A stretch of 64,000 bases of DNA from Megascapheus bottae (GCA_024803745.1 JANJXV010000013.1:56077602-56141601), one strand, 5' to 3'; shown: positions 11,529-23,339, numbered from the stretch's first letter. The notes: generated from the letters alone by a model not told the origin. Translations and numbers: made by a program.

Positions 11529-11770
11529 AGCTGGGCGTCAGTGGCTCACCTCTGCAATCTTAGTTACTCAGGAGGCTGAGATCTGAAGATTGCAGGTTCA
11601 GAGCCAGCCTAGGTAGATAAATCCATGAGACTCCTGTGTTCAACTAACCACCAAAAGCTGGAAGTACAGCTGTGGCTCAAGTGGTCAGCGCCCTGACCTT
11701 GAGCATAAAAGCTCAGGGACAGTGCCCAGGCCCTGAGTTCAAGCCCCAGGACTGGCACACAGAAAAGAAA
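11529..11770 (+). mobile_element. 7SL-type dimeric SINE (plus)
   Basis: Left monomer with 'agttactcaggaggctgaga', linker 'ttcaactaaccaccaaaagc', and right monomer ending 'gagttcaagccccaggactg'. Full-length pattern and a good reference copy for the family. Confidence 0.9.
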
Positions 11771-12628
11771 GGAAGAAAAGAAGTCAGCCCTCGGCTCATC
11801 ACACATTTGGCCTCTAGTTCTACATTACAGAGTTCTACAGTGCGGGGCCTGTGCTGGCCGGGAGCAGGGGACAGGCTCCGAGGCCAGCACACGGAAGAGG
11901 GGAGCATGGGGATGTTAAACAGGTGCAGAAGAAGACAGGCTCAGGCCCACGTGAAAAAGCAGTGATGACTTCTCAGGGTGAGGGCTGGGCTCTTGGGGAA
12001 GCCCAGAGGAGCTGAATGGAGACTTGGTTCTGATGCAGGCTAGCTCACTTGAGGATTCCTGGTCCCCAGGAATGCTTACACCGATGACCAAGACCAGAAC
12101 AGCAATGCCCCCTGGCCCGCCGCCCACTCCCTGGCACCACCCCGTGTCAGGTGTGCCATCACCTGGCTGGCCAGTCAGCTTGCCTGGAGGGTGGGGGTGG
12201 TGACAGCGTGGCCGGCAGGAGTCTCCTTGACACTGGCCCTGTGGCCTCGCTGTGCCATGAGTCACACGGCTGCTCCCTGCCCGAGCTCCTTCAGCACACA
12301 TCTGGAGAATGGCCGCCTCCACCCTGCCTGGCCAGCTCACCCCAGGCAAGGGACTATGGAGACCACCCTATGGCCCCCTGAGCCCATGTCTCCGCTCTCA
12401 ACCACGGCCTCTTCTGGAAGCAGAGGCTGGCAGAGCTGATGCCAGGACCTGGCCACGGCCACGGGCGGCACGGCCACAGGATTCCACATGGGCTCACCAC
12501 TTCTGGAGTCCCCAGGACAGGAAGTGGAGTTCAGCTCTGTGGGCCCCCGGGACTCAGGTGAGGCCTTTGGGGGCACTGCCTGGAAGGAGGGCACACTTGC
12601 TGCTGTATCCCGGGCTGCTGTCCTCCGG
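11771..12628. other. Unique GC-rich intronic sequence
   Basis: No repeat, exon or RNA gene recognised. Confidence 0.45.
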
Positions 12629-12730
12629 GCTGGGGCAGTGGCTCATGCCTATAGCCCCAGCTACTTGGGAAGCCGAGATGGGAGGAATGCAGGTTCAAGG
12701 CCACACAGGGCAGCTAAGTGAGACGAGCAT
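12629..12730 (+). mobile_element. B1-like SINE monomer (plus)
   Basis: 'cagtggctcatgcctatagc' and 'gctacttgggaagccgagat' match a 7SL-derived monomer. The next SINE inserted at its 3' end. Confidence 0.75.
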
Positions 12731-12747
12731 AAAAAGTGTCCCCTTTG

Positions 12748-12937
12748 GGGCCGGGAGTTTGACGAGTGGTAGAGTGCTTGCCTAGCATGCTCGAAGACCC
12801 GGGTTCAATCCCTCAGTACCACATACACAGAAAAAAGCCAGAAGTGGTGCTGAGGCTCAAGTGGTAGAGCTCTAACCTTGAGAAAACCCAAGGACAGTGC
12901 TCAGGCCCTGAGTTGAAGGCCCAGGACTGCACAAACA
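12748..12937 (+). mobile_element. ID-like dimeric SINE (plus) with 17-bp target duplication
   Basis: Complete two-monomer element from 'gggccgggagtttgacgagt' to 'gcccaggactgcacaaac'. The 17 bases aaaaagtgtcccctttg occur identically at 12731-12747 and 12938-12954. A perfect duplication of this length suggests a fairly recent insertion. Confidence 0.93.
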
Positions 12938-13224
12938 AAAAAGTGTCCCCTTTGCAGATGTGCCCACGTCACAGCCCTGGAGCTGTGAAGGGAACTTGTG
13001 TTGAAATAGAACTTCTGTTTTTCAAGTCAGGCTGCGGTCACTGCAGTGGCCAGTGCCTGAAGAGCAGGGACGCCTGGCCCTCATTCTGGCCATGTGGCCT
13101 GTGGCGTGTGGCTTTACAGTTCCTGGTGATTCCACCATCACCCAAGTCCCTGGGTGTATGCCTTGGAAATGGAATTGGTCTTTGACTGTGTCCACCTGCA
13201 CTGCAAGCGCAGGTGCGGTGGTCC

Positions 13225-13472
13225 TGGGGTTGACAGCCTGCGCTGTCCCCGAGCTGTTTCTACTCACGCCTGGCACTCTACCACTGGAGCCACAGCTCCA
13301 CTTCTGGCTTTCTTCTATGTATGTGGTACCAAGGAATGGAACCCGGGTCTTGGAGCATGCTAGGTAAGAATCTCATGGACTTTCTTGCCTGGGCTGGCTT
13401 TGAACTGGGAGCCTTGGGTCTCAGCCTCCCGGGTGGCTGGGGTTACAGGCGCGAGACACCGGTGCTGGGTAA
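13225..13472 (-). mobile_element. Hybrid SINE: right monomer + ID-like + 7SL-like segments
   Basis: Read on the plus strand (antisense to the element), the order is right monomer (about 13230-13310), ID-like segment 'tgtatgtggtaccaaggaat' to 'gagcatgctaggtaag' (about 13315-13364), then the 7SL-like monomer 'aatctcatggactttcttgc' to 'ggttacaggcgcgagacacc'. Other copies here have either the ID-like or the 7SL-like left part, not both. Confidence 0.75.
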
Positions 13473-13869
13473 CATTTGTAATTCTGTCAGCAGTGGATGA
13501 GGATGGGATGTCAGCCACCAGGATCCCCCACTGGCTTCCGGGCCTGGGCTCTGCTGGTGTCCCCTGCTTTGGTGATCCACGCAGCGCAGCCAGAGCGCAC
13601 AGCCGCTTCTGCTCCCTGCAGGATCTGGCTGGACGTGACCGGCCATGGACTCCAGGAATCACTCAAGCCACCACCTGACATCATGCTTGTCAGTGACAGA
13701 GGCCTGAGGCCAGTGGGACTGCTCAGAGGGCTGCCTGCAGGACGCGGCTTGGACACCAGCTTTGAAGGGTCATGTGACCTGGGTTTGTTGTCAGGGAGGG
13801 AACAGCAGACTTGGGACTACTGGTCTAGCCGTGCTCAAGAGCTGTCCTCCTGTCCCAGCCCACAGAATC

Positions 13870-14133
13870 CCCAACAGCTCCCCGGATCTGCCCACAGAAC
13901 CCCCAGCACCCCAGATCTTCCCACAGAGCCCCCAGCACCCCGGATCTGCCCACAGTGCCCCCAGCACCCCGGATCTGCCCACAGAGCCCCCAGCACCCCG
14001 GATCTGCCCACAGAGCCCCCCAGCACCCCGGATCTGCCCACAGAGCCCCCAGCACCCCGGATCTGCCCACAGAGCCCCCCAGCACCCCGGATCTGCCCAC
14101 AGAACCCCCAGCACCCCGGATCTGCCCACAGAG
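13870..14133. repeat. 29/30-bp minisatellite, about 9 copies
   Basis: Units share 'ccggatctgcccacagag' and 'cccccagcacc'. Length alternates between 29 and 30 bases by one C. Because 29 is not divisible by three, Pro-rich frames stay open across it by chance. Confidence 0.92.
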
Positions 14134-15721
14134 CCTCCAGTGGCACCCTGGGGTGCAGTCCCCCTGCTGGCAGTGAGCGTGGGCTGGGCTGGGCTCACAC
14201 ACCGAGTCCGGGGAGATTTATGGCTCAGTTTAGCCCCTGCTTGCGCCACATCACATCAAGTAATTTATTGAGTGCTTCAGCTTGAAGACAACTGAAAAAC
14301 CGACCCTGCAGTGAGCGCTGCAGGCCCCCCAGGGATGAGATGCCCCATTTCCTGGGCTCTGACCCTGGGCTTCCATCTGGGAGGCCCCTGGTCACTTCCC
14401 ACCCAGGACAGCCCCATGGGAGCACAGGGACAAAGCTGCCCTGGCGCAGGGGGCTAGAAATCAGACAAAGCCATCCCACCGGCAAGCACACTGCCCCCAC
14501 CCCGGTGCGTCCTGAACCCCCCCAGAGCCCCTGCCCACACACCATCCCCTCCCTGACAAGGGTCTGACTCGGGAGAAGTTTCCCCGGGGAAGCTTCCAGA
14601 AGTTTTTAGATGCTCTCTCCCATTGCAGGAGCAGTGGAGGAGGTTGCAAGCTGGGCCATGAGGTCAGCAGGCAGCCTTGGCGTGGAAGCCAGGAGGAGAG
14701 GCGGGCCAGTAGCCCTGGGCAGGTCTATCTGGGAGGCCAGCAGGACGAGGGTGCCAGGCAGAGCTAACGGCGGGCAGAGGCAGTGCTCTGGATCCCGCAG
14801 CTCCCCAGAGTCTTCCATCTTAGACGAGGCCCTCTGGCACACGAGCCAGCAAGGGTCTGGGCTAGGGGCTGGGGGCAGGACAGCCTTCGTGGGCCAGCAG
14901 TCTGCCAGGGCACCCAGCTGCCCAGGGGCCTCCAGGGCAGCAGAGCCTGGCTCACCCTGGACCCCACAGCTAAGCTCCAGGCGCCGTGACTCCCAGGGGT
15001 GCGAGGTCGGGGTCTGAGTCACTGCGGCTGTTTGATCTTGTTCCCCTTCAAAATGACAGCCTTTGGCAAACACACTAAATTAGAAGTGGAGAATAAATGC
15101 CACCAGGAACTCTGATCATCTCTGCAGCAAAGAAATGCCACCCGGCACCAGGGGAGGAGGGGAAGCCGTGAGGGAGCCCAGCCGCTCCCTGAGCCCGGCT
15201 GTCCCTGGCTGTCCCCAGCTGTCCCCACAGAGGTGAGCCAGGCTGCTCCCCCCACCTCCCCTGGGTCCGGCCGGCCACGGCCACCCCCACAGAGGCGCTG
15301 TCCCCCAGAAGCGCACTGCCCTCTGCTGCTGGCCGGGGTGGGCAGCTCAGCACCCATGTGCCAGGCTGGGCGTGGGGGGCATGCCACGTGTGGAGGGGCC
15401 CTGCACCCGCCCTGGACGTGCCCCGCAGACACTGCTGGTCAGGGTTTGGAGCTCAGCTGGCCGGGGCTCAGGTCTGGAGTTATCTGGGCATTGTCACATG
15501 TGCTGCCCTCTGTGGTGGCCCTGCATGGGCCCTGAGGTTGTGAGGGCAGCAGGCCACGTGGTGAGGACCAGGACACATGCCAACGGCCTCTGCATCCCAG
15601 GGGCTCGTCCAGAGCCATGGCAGAGCCATGTCTGTACCCAGGCACTCTTATTGTTTCCATTTAATGGGGGAGAGGGGGGAGGGAGAGCCGTGGGGGGGGA
15701 GAGCGCACAAGCGTCTTCAGG
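14134..15721. other. Unique GC-rich intronic sequence
   Basis: Long frames on both strands (for example 14610-15017 plus and 14606-15073 minus) overlap each other and resemble no known protein. I read them as chance frames in GC-rich DNA. Confidence 0.45.
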
Positions 15722-15900
15722 CTTCAACTCAGGGCCTAGGTCCTGCCTCTCTGAATTTTTGCTCAAGGCCAGCATTCCGCCACTCTACTAAAAGTGGTGA
15801 ATTGGAGAGAAGAGTCTCGTACTGACTTCAGACTCCGATCCTCAGCGTCCGGCCTCCTGAGAGGCTGGGATTATAGGTTGTGAGCACCAGTGCCCAGCTG
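15722..15900 (-). mobile_element. 7SL-type dimeric SINE (minus), diverged
   Basis: 'gcttcaactcagggcctagg' (antisense right monomer) and 'gaggctgggattataggttg' (antisense left monomer). Confidence 0.78.
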
Positions 15901-16751
15901 AGTTTTTTCCTCTCTCTTTTTTCTGAACTCAGGATCAGCACCTGAGCCACCAGTGCTGGACCCCTGAGCCACACCTGCCCAAGCCACAGCTGCCTGAGCC
16001 ACAGCTGCAGTTTAGGAGCCACTGAAGCCTCCACCAGTTCTCCCCCTATCTGCTTCTCCCGGGCAAAATCACTGGTTTTGGAAGTCAGCTTTGTGAAGGG
16101 AGCATGGAGCGCAGGAGGGACTGCTCTCCTCTGGGGAGGGGAGGGCGTGGCCAGCCACGCTGCGCCACGCCCCGCTGCGCCTCACCGAGCCTGCTGCACA
16201 GCCCACGCCTGGGTGAGAACACACTCACACGTTCTTAATAGGAATTGGTTTTCAGGTCTTCAGGGCAGATGTGCCATGTAAACCACTCCCAAAATATGAG
16301 TTGCCTGCCCTTTGCCCCATTCTGCCCAGACCAGAAATCCACACTTGAGGACCAAACACCAAGTCCCCTCCCCATAGGAGCCGCATGGGAGGTGGACGGA
16401 TTGCTTTGAGTCCCTGGACCCCTGGGACAAGTTCCAGAAGACAGTGCACCAGGATCAGGAGAAGGGCCACCGGGAGGTCCGGGAGCTGGGGACCCCATGG
16501 CTGTGGTCCAGGGCCCCAGCTCTGCCTTGGTGGGTCCTGGCTTTCCCCAAACGGATTTCCAGACTCATAGCACCCCCAGTCAGAATGTCCCAGCTTCCGG
16601 GGGAAACGCTGTGTGGAAATGCAGCAATACCAGAAATGGCCAAAACCACCCTGCAAAAGCACAGTGCTGGGGGAGGCTGTCCATCAGGCTAGAAGCCGAC
16701 CAAGCCCCGCCTCTTTTTAGTTGATTTGGACACTAAACTTTGTGCATGGGC

Positions 16752-16835
16752 AGGCCTAGAATTGTGATCCTCACATCTCAGCCTCCCGAGTAACTAGGAT
16801 CCGTGGTGTGGGCTGGCACCTGGCTCCGCCTATCC
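16752..16835 (-). mobile_element. SINE left-monomer fragment (minus)
   Basis: 'gtgatcctcacatctcagcc' and 'tcccgagtaactaggat' match the antisense 7SL-like monomer only. Confidence 0.65.
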
Positions 16836-16959
16836 ACTGTGGTGAGAGCACGGGCACCATTGCTCGGAACTTCCCCACAAGTATGGCTTTTGTAGCCTCT
16901 CACAGGTTTTGCTGTGTCACACGTTCAGCTGGCACCCAGTTACAGTGCTTCCTAAACTC

Positions 16960-17684
16960 CCATGGATGTCTACCCTAAAGCATGTATTATTCGAAACAAT
17001 GTATCTGCGTTTCAGATATTAGGGGTTTTCCAGAACTTTCCTCTTGATGCTCCTCCTCCTCCATTTGCAACAACTCTACTGTGGTTTAGGAACTCATCTG
17101 TATACAGTGATTTTGACCTTACTGAGCCTTGCATTAGGGATGAAATTATGGTTTATGTGGCAAACTGTTCCAAGCTTCATAAAAGGAAGGCACAGAGGGC
17201 CAAGCTGGTTGACGGCCCTGCTCAGATTTTCTGTCTCCTTGCTTATTTTCCGCCTGTTGGTCTGGTAGCTGCTGTACTGAACACTTTGATGATCACCCTG
17301 GTTTTTATCAAGGTTTCCCTGCAGGTCTATCAGTGTTTGCTTTATCCATCTTGAAGCTCTGTTTTGGGGTGCATACATGTTTGGTGTTCTCATGTCCTTC
17401 CTTATGGAAAAACTTCATGTTCCTCTCCCGGTAGCTTTTACTCTAGAGCCAACGTCGGTAGGAAACAACCATTCCGGTTTTCTTTGGATTCATGTTGGTG
17501 TGGTGGATCTCCTCTTACCTTACTTCTCACATGTGTGCCTTTATAATTGAAGTGTATTTTGGAGGGACAAGTATTTAACTTGGAAACCTTGCCTTTTTAA
17601 TTGTGGGTATTTCCAGCATTTACATGTAATGTGATTATCCACCTAGTTGGAGGTTTAAGTGTGTTCTCTTTCCAGTTTGGGGTG
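16960..17684 (-). mobile_element. L1 fragment, antisense
   Basis: AT-rich with the antisense ORF2 signature order: 'tgctttatccatcttgaagc', 'gggtgcatacatgtttggtg', then about 100 bases on 'ttcatgttggtgtggtggat', and 'cagcatttacatgtaatgtg'. Strongly decayed. Both ends are missing. The orientation is opposite to the L1 at 24600. Confidence 0.7.
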
Positions 17685-17689
17685 CGGAG

Positions 17690-17960
17690 TGTGATGCTGT
17701 GAGTGGAACCCAAGGCCTTGGGCATCATTTTACCACCGAGCCCCACCCTCACTCCTTCACGGCCTTGTTTGTTGCATTGCTGGGCTTGTGTGCTTGGTGG
17801 GTGTTCTACCACTTGAGGCACATGTCCAGCCCAGCTTTTGATGACTAATTGGAGATAACGCCTGTGGGCCTTTTTGCTCAGGCTGACTTTGAACCTTGAT
17901 CCTCCGGATCTCAGCTTCCTGAGTACGACAGGTGTGATCCTGGAGGATGCCTGGTTCCTT
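17690..17960 (-). mobile_element. Composite SINE (minus), diverged
   Basis: ID-like antisense portion ('gtgttctaccacttgaggca'), linker 'gactaattggagataacgcc', and antisense 7SL-like monomer up to about 17945. Confidence 0.65.
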
Positions 17961-19804
17961 GGCTCTTCTTTAAAAGTTTTTTGCTCAGGATGCAGTTAGT
18001 TACATGGGAGTAATGAATCCTTCTGGGTCCTTTTACAGACCTTTTTTCAGGTGAGATTCATCTTTAGGCTTGGTCTGGCCTCTCCATGGTGGGAGTGAGG
18101 TTCTATGGGTGGAATTCTGGGCAGTGCTCTATGGCTGTGAGGCCTCTGCTGCCTGGTGGGTGGGCAGAGGCTGTAACTTGGTGTGGGTGGAAGAGGCTCT
18201 GGGTGCCCCTCTACATACTCAGTTGAGCTCCCAGGGCTCTGCTGGCTTCCAAGGTCTCCTGGGTGCCACCTCTCCTCTGGCTTTCTCACCCATGTATCCC
18301 ACAGCCTTGGTGTTGCCAGGCCCTCAGCTCCCCATCTGCAGCTGGGGTGCTCGAGCTGCTCTGAGCTGCCCCTGCAGGCACTCAGCCCCCATGGGCTGGG
18401 CTGGCACGGTCCCTCCTGCTGCTTTCCTGTCTCTTAGCCATCGCTGTCCGTTGTCTGGTGTCTCATGTGATTGGACACAGGACTGCACCCCCAAACCCCA
18501 GGGTTCAGAGTGACCAGGACAGCTTGCTCCTCGTGGAGGACAGCTCTGGGGCCAGGCCACGCGAGGCCTGGAGTCCCCACCTGCCCAACTCATCCAGAGT
18601 TCGCGCTCACACTGACAGACACGGGGAGAGCTGATCACTGAAGGAAGAACGCCCGCCTGCCTTTCCTGAGTGCCGCTCACCCCATCCTCAACCCCACCTG
18701 TGCGGACAGATCAGCGTGTGCCACGCACGGACACCGCAGCAGACGCCATCTGTCACTGTGGTTAACAAGGAGCCCGTCCAGTCCCCGCCATTGCCACATT
18801 GCAGCAATCTGTTCTCTCCTCGTTTCCTGTGCACGGGCCTCGGGAGCACTGATGTGAATAACTGATCCATGTAGGAAAGCCCCGAGCCTGTGAGGTCCTT
18901 CATTAATTACCCAGACAGGAAGAGCGATTCTGCTCGGCCACGCGTCTGCTGAACACATCACAGAGCTCCCTCCTGGCTCCCGTCCCTCCTCCCGCCGCTC
19001 CTTCCCGATGGCAAAGGCTTCTAGAACTCTCCACGTGGCTGCAGAACAGTACTAGTATTTCAGAGGCTCCCTAAGGGAGACACACTCGACCCTGACGGAC
19101 GCAGAGGTGGCCCGTGGAGCGTGGCCCTCCCGTGCCACTGCGGGAGTGGCCATGCCCAAGCCCCCTCTCCCAGGCAGCAGGAGGGGACTCCACAGAGGCT
19201 GCCATGTTAAGCCCAGGTCACGAGGCGGTGCTCCGGTCCCACCCACTGGGGTCCTAATAGGAAGAGGTGGATGCAGGCACCCACAGGACAGCCACGCCTC
19301 CGGAAGCCAGCCTCACCACACCTGGGCACCTCACCACACCTGGGCACAGATGGCAGCCTTTGGGATCTGGTGACGTCATAGGGGACAGGGAGGGGGGACG
19401 GGACAGATGCGAGCCCTGTGCTGGCTGCCCAGACTGGGGTGGGGGGAGGTGACAACACACAGTTGCTGGTATTTGGCAAACCCAGGTGCCTACAGCAGGC
19501 TGGACGGAGCTGTTGTCTAATGCCATCATGAGAAATCAAGTTGGCGCTCAGGCAAGTCGGGGCTGGGCCGGGCACGCCTGAGGCTAGGGAGGGGCCAGAG
19601 TGGGATGGATGTGCAGGGATCCTGCCAGGGGACCCCAGGAAGGCTCCCGGTGATGCAGCTTGGGCCCAGTCATGGGGGCTCAACAGCCTCCTTCTCCCTG
19701 GTCAGGGCATGGCTGAGGAAGTGGGGATGGGGAGACCCAGGTCTGCCCTGCCCACCTCAGGACCTTCCCTGCCCTCTGCAGGGGCCCCAGCACTGTGCAC
19801 GGAT
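17961..19804. other. Unique intronic sequence
   Basis: No repeat family or exon recognised. Two tandem 'tcaccacacctgggca' units occur at about 19314-19347. Confidence 0.4.
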
Positions 19805-19936
19805 GCAGAAGAGACACAGGGCCCCCTGCCCCGTGTCCGCTCCCCAAGGCAGAAGAGACACAGGGCCCCCTGCCCCGTGTCCGCTCCCCAAGGCAGAAGA
19901 GACACAGGGCCCCCTGCCCCGTGTCCGCTCCCCAAG
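19805..19936. repeat. Perfect 44-bp triplication
   Basis: Three tandem copies of a 44-base unit beginning gcagaagagacacagggccc and ending ccgctccccaag. I see no mismatch between copies, so the array is young or homogenised. Confidence 0.95.
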
Positions 19937-20057
19937 GCAGCTGGCAGGGAACGTCCAGGGAGGGATAGGTAGGACAATGCGGTGGTCTGGAGAACTCCCT
20001 GCACTGGGGAGGGAGTGGGGAGACTTCCTGAAGCCAGCTCTCTGGGAAGTGTTTCCA

Positions 20058-20152
20058 ACATCCTCCTTCTCCTCTTCTTCCTCCTCCCCCTCCCTCCCCT
20101 TACCCCTCCCCCTCCTCCTCTCCCTCCCCCTCCTCCTCCTCCCCTCTCAAGG
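20058..20152. repeat. Polypyrimidine (CCT/TCC)-rich tract
   Basis: Almost pure C/T on the plus strand for about 95 bases, with a single purine interruption near 20102. A candidate for triplex-type structure. Confidence 0.9.
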
Positions 20153-20832
20153 CTGGTGCTGCCTGGCTGCCCTCCTCTCCCTGGACAAGGCCGTGTGATC
20201 CTCTGTAAAGTGGCGATCACTGGGCAGGGTGGAGCCGCCAGGTGGGCCCGGCTGGTCTGCGTGGGCAGAGCCTGGAGCTGCAGGCGGTTGGGCAGAGCCA
20301 GCCCTGCTGGGAAGCTGGCCCTGAGCCCTGGAGCGCAGCACAGAGCCGGGGGCTCCATGCGATTTCCCTGGAGATGTTCAGGGCCACTCATTAGCTCTTC
20401 CTCCACCTTCAGACACAAGGTGTGGTGCGGGTCCCTCACTGGATGTCCACGACACCAGCAGGAGAGCAAGCCACACCCCAACACGCCTCCCCCCATCATG
20501 GGGGCAGCAGGACCCATGTCTTCCTGTGTCTGCTCGGAGTACAGGGATCCTGGGCCCCAGAGATGCTGCACCACGGAGGGCCAACAGGGCTGGCCCTGGC
20601 TCCCCACATGGGTTTTCCTGGTGGGTTTTCTGGGGGAGGGGGTCTCCTGGCTTGGACGGGCTGTGATATGAGGAGGAGATGTGAGCTCCTGGCCAGGGAA
20701 GGGAGAGAAAGGCCCCACAGGAAGAGGCTGGGCAGGGGGAGTTGACAAGAAGAGGGAGGGGAGAAAAAGACAGGGGAGGTAGAGATCTACGGAGGAGAGA
20801 GATGGAGGAGAGAGGCGTGGGCACATGCGCAG

Positions 20833-20873
20833 ACACACACACACGCACACACACACACACACGCGCGCGCGTG

Positions 20874-20920
<47 letters not shown>
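20833..20920. repeat. (AC)n with CG core, 88-bp alternating purine-pyrimidine tract
   Basis: Alternates purine and pyrimidine without a break, including acgcgcgcgcgtgcacgcac in the middle and a pure (AC)20 end. Strict alternation with CG steps is the classic Z-DNA-forming pattern. Confidence 0.95.
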
Positions 20921-20922
<2 letters not shown>

Positions 20923-21060
20923 TAGGCTTGGGTCCTATTATCTGTAGCTTTCGGGCAGTATTTAATCTCTCTAAGTGGGTGCTCTGCATGATTCAGCTCA
21001 TGGCGGGCGGAGGGGGCCCTGGCCAGCCAGGCTTCTCTCCTTTCTCTCTTACAGGTGCCA

Positions 21061-21729
21061 CATAGGCCCAGATTGTTCCTGTTTGTGGCCATGACGTTTT
21101 TTAAAAGTTCTTCCCAGTACAGTTCCAGGCCCCGATGCTCCCTGACTGCCCACTAGCGCGTCCGTTCATCCAGCACGGCCCCGTTCTCAGCGTTTCCCAC
21201 ATTTGCACATGGCATGTGAATTCCAGCGGCTGGCCCTCTGCCCACCGGGGTAGCTTGGCCTGGCAGACCCCAGAGTCCTTCCATGGCTCGGCTCATGGTC
21301 CTGGGTGGACAGGTGTGGCTCCGTCCCCAGCTCTCAGTTTGTGAGTGGCAATTCCCCAGTGTCCTCACCATCATGGATGGCAGCCTTGCAAAACTGGCAG
21401 CCTCACCACCAGCCAGCTTCCTTTCCTTCTCCTGCTTTTGCAACCATGTCCTGACTGACTGGCAGGGCCCTCGGGGTCCCCTCTGCCCCGTGGCTCCCTT
21501 GGCCACTCCACTGTCCTCTCCTCTTGTGGGGACCCGAGTCACACACTAAGGGCACTTCCTGTCTCTAAACCTTTATCCACCCCCCCCCACATCCTTGCTC
21601 TGGCACAGCTTGTGGTGGACGGGCCCTTCTTCCAGGGTGGCAGAAGGACAGTAGCCAAGGGTCCTTGTCAAGGTACATGACCAGCCAATGGCATCACCAG
21701 CAAGACAGGGGACTCATGCCATCCCAGGG
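21061..21729. other. Unique intronic sequence
   Basis: No repeat or exon recognised. Confidence 0.4.
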
Positions 21730-22165
21730 GCTTTGTCCCATTCTTTTCTCTTTCTTGTGTCTTTGGTTTGGGGATGAGTGTAACACTGGCGTCCCTGAGT
21801 GAGTGTGAATGATAGCGCTCCTTCCCTTTCTGTGTCACAGGAAGAGTCAGAGGGGCATTAGTGTTTGTTCTTCTGAAAGGCCTGACGCCATCTGGTCCCT
21901 GCTTTTCCTTGTTGGTAGTCCTTATTCTGCTTCAGCCGCATTGCTCTGCCGCCTTTGCCTCAGCATTGGTATGCCAGGTATGTAGAGAAATGTATCCGCA
22001 CCTTCTACATTTTCCAGTTGAAGGAATGAACTTTTCCGAAGCATTCCCTCATGATCGTCTGGATGTCCTTGATATTTGTTGTGACAAGATGCCATACGTC
22101 ACTTCCCATTCCTTTTATTTTAACCTTTCACCTTTCCACACATGCTCACAAGTCACACATGCTTC
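21730..22165 (-). mobile_element. L1 ORF2 fragment, antisense
   Basis: Segments in L1 antisense order: 'tctttggtttggggatgagt', 'gacgccatctggtccctgct', 'ccttgttggtagtccttatt', 'gtagagaaatgtatccgcac', 'ttgatatttgttgtgacaag'. Frames are broken. The same orientation as the piece at 16960, so both could descend from related insertions. Confidence 0.72.
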
Positions 22166-23339
22166 TTGGAGTGTCGACACAGAGGGAGGCACACACAGGC
22201 ATGAGGTCAGATAGATGTGGAGCAGCCAGGCTGTGTCACGAGGTCTGGGAACACCTGAGAGGCTCTGGCTGGGGAATCTGGGCTCCTCCCCATGCAGCTG
22301 GCTGGGCCTGCGAGGCTCCATCCTTTGCTGACCTCCCTGGGCTCCTCACTAGTCAGCCAGATGTCAGGAGTCTGTGATTAACTGCAGACTGGATCTGCTG
22401 AATGTAGTTCACTGTCACAGTGAGTGCCCAAGAATCAGAATGGGGATTCTACGCCTCTCAGGGCTCTAATGCTGGGGGCAGCCTGTAGACAGAGGCTGCA
22501 GGCACATGTGGTATGCTTGCTTCTCCTTGTGTGCTTGTGTGAGTGTGCAGGCACGTGTGTGCGTGGTGGCCTGTGGGATCCTGGCATCTCCTGGACAGAT
22601 TGGAACAGGGGACTCAAAGCTGGAAAACCACTTACATACTGCCTCAGTTTCCCCATCTCTAAGGTTGGGATGCCAAGGGCTGCATGGGGTGCCACAGGGG
22701 TCTACTATGGGCTCATACACTCTCGGCCTCCCTTCCCTCCCCTGGGAAAAGGAGCAGTAGGACTCCGGGGGCGGGGGTGTGAGTGGGTATTAGAGTCAGA
22801 CTGTGGCTGTGGTCCTGGCAAATGTCTTCTCCTGGTACCCATGCAGGACGGCTGCCATCATTACATGTGTGCCAGCAGACACGTGGGGAGGCCTCCATGA
22901 GCTCAGGTTGGGGAGCCACAGAAGGTCCCCATCTGCCTGCCCTGCCCCATGTCACCCCAGCCTGGAGCTGTGAGATGCAGACCTCTGAGGAAAAGAGAGT
23001 GACTCACAGCCCTGCTTTGGGTACATGTGACATTTGAAGCCTAATGAGGCCGGGGTCAAAGCCAAGCGCTGAGCTCTAGGCCAGGTCGGGCAGTGTATAC
23101 ACCTACTGACAGCAGTCCTGACTGGAGGACAGGAAGCCTGGCCCCACCCATGGGGCCTCTTCTTAGAGTGGCAGTGGTCCTGCTCGCAGGACAAGGGGGC
23201 TGCTTTCCAGATTTCATTCCCTTATCCAGACCCCTGGGAGCAGGTTCACCACAGTTCACCGGAGATGATCAGAGTGGTGTGTGTACGATGTCTTCAGCAG
23301 GACGAATGCATGACAGGATGCAACATGACAGGACACATG
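22166..23339. other. Unique intronic sequence
   Basis: No repeat family or exon recognised. A GT-biased stretch lies near 22525-22570. Confidence 0.4.

Noticed and set aside
19702..20916. 404-codon minus-strand ORF
   Set aside because: Begins inside the (AC)n microsatellite, runs through the polypyrimidine tract (poly-Gly/Arg) and the 44-bp triplication. Composition-driven.
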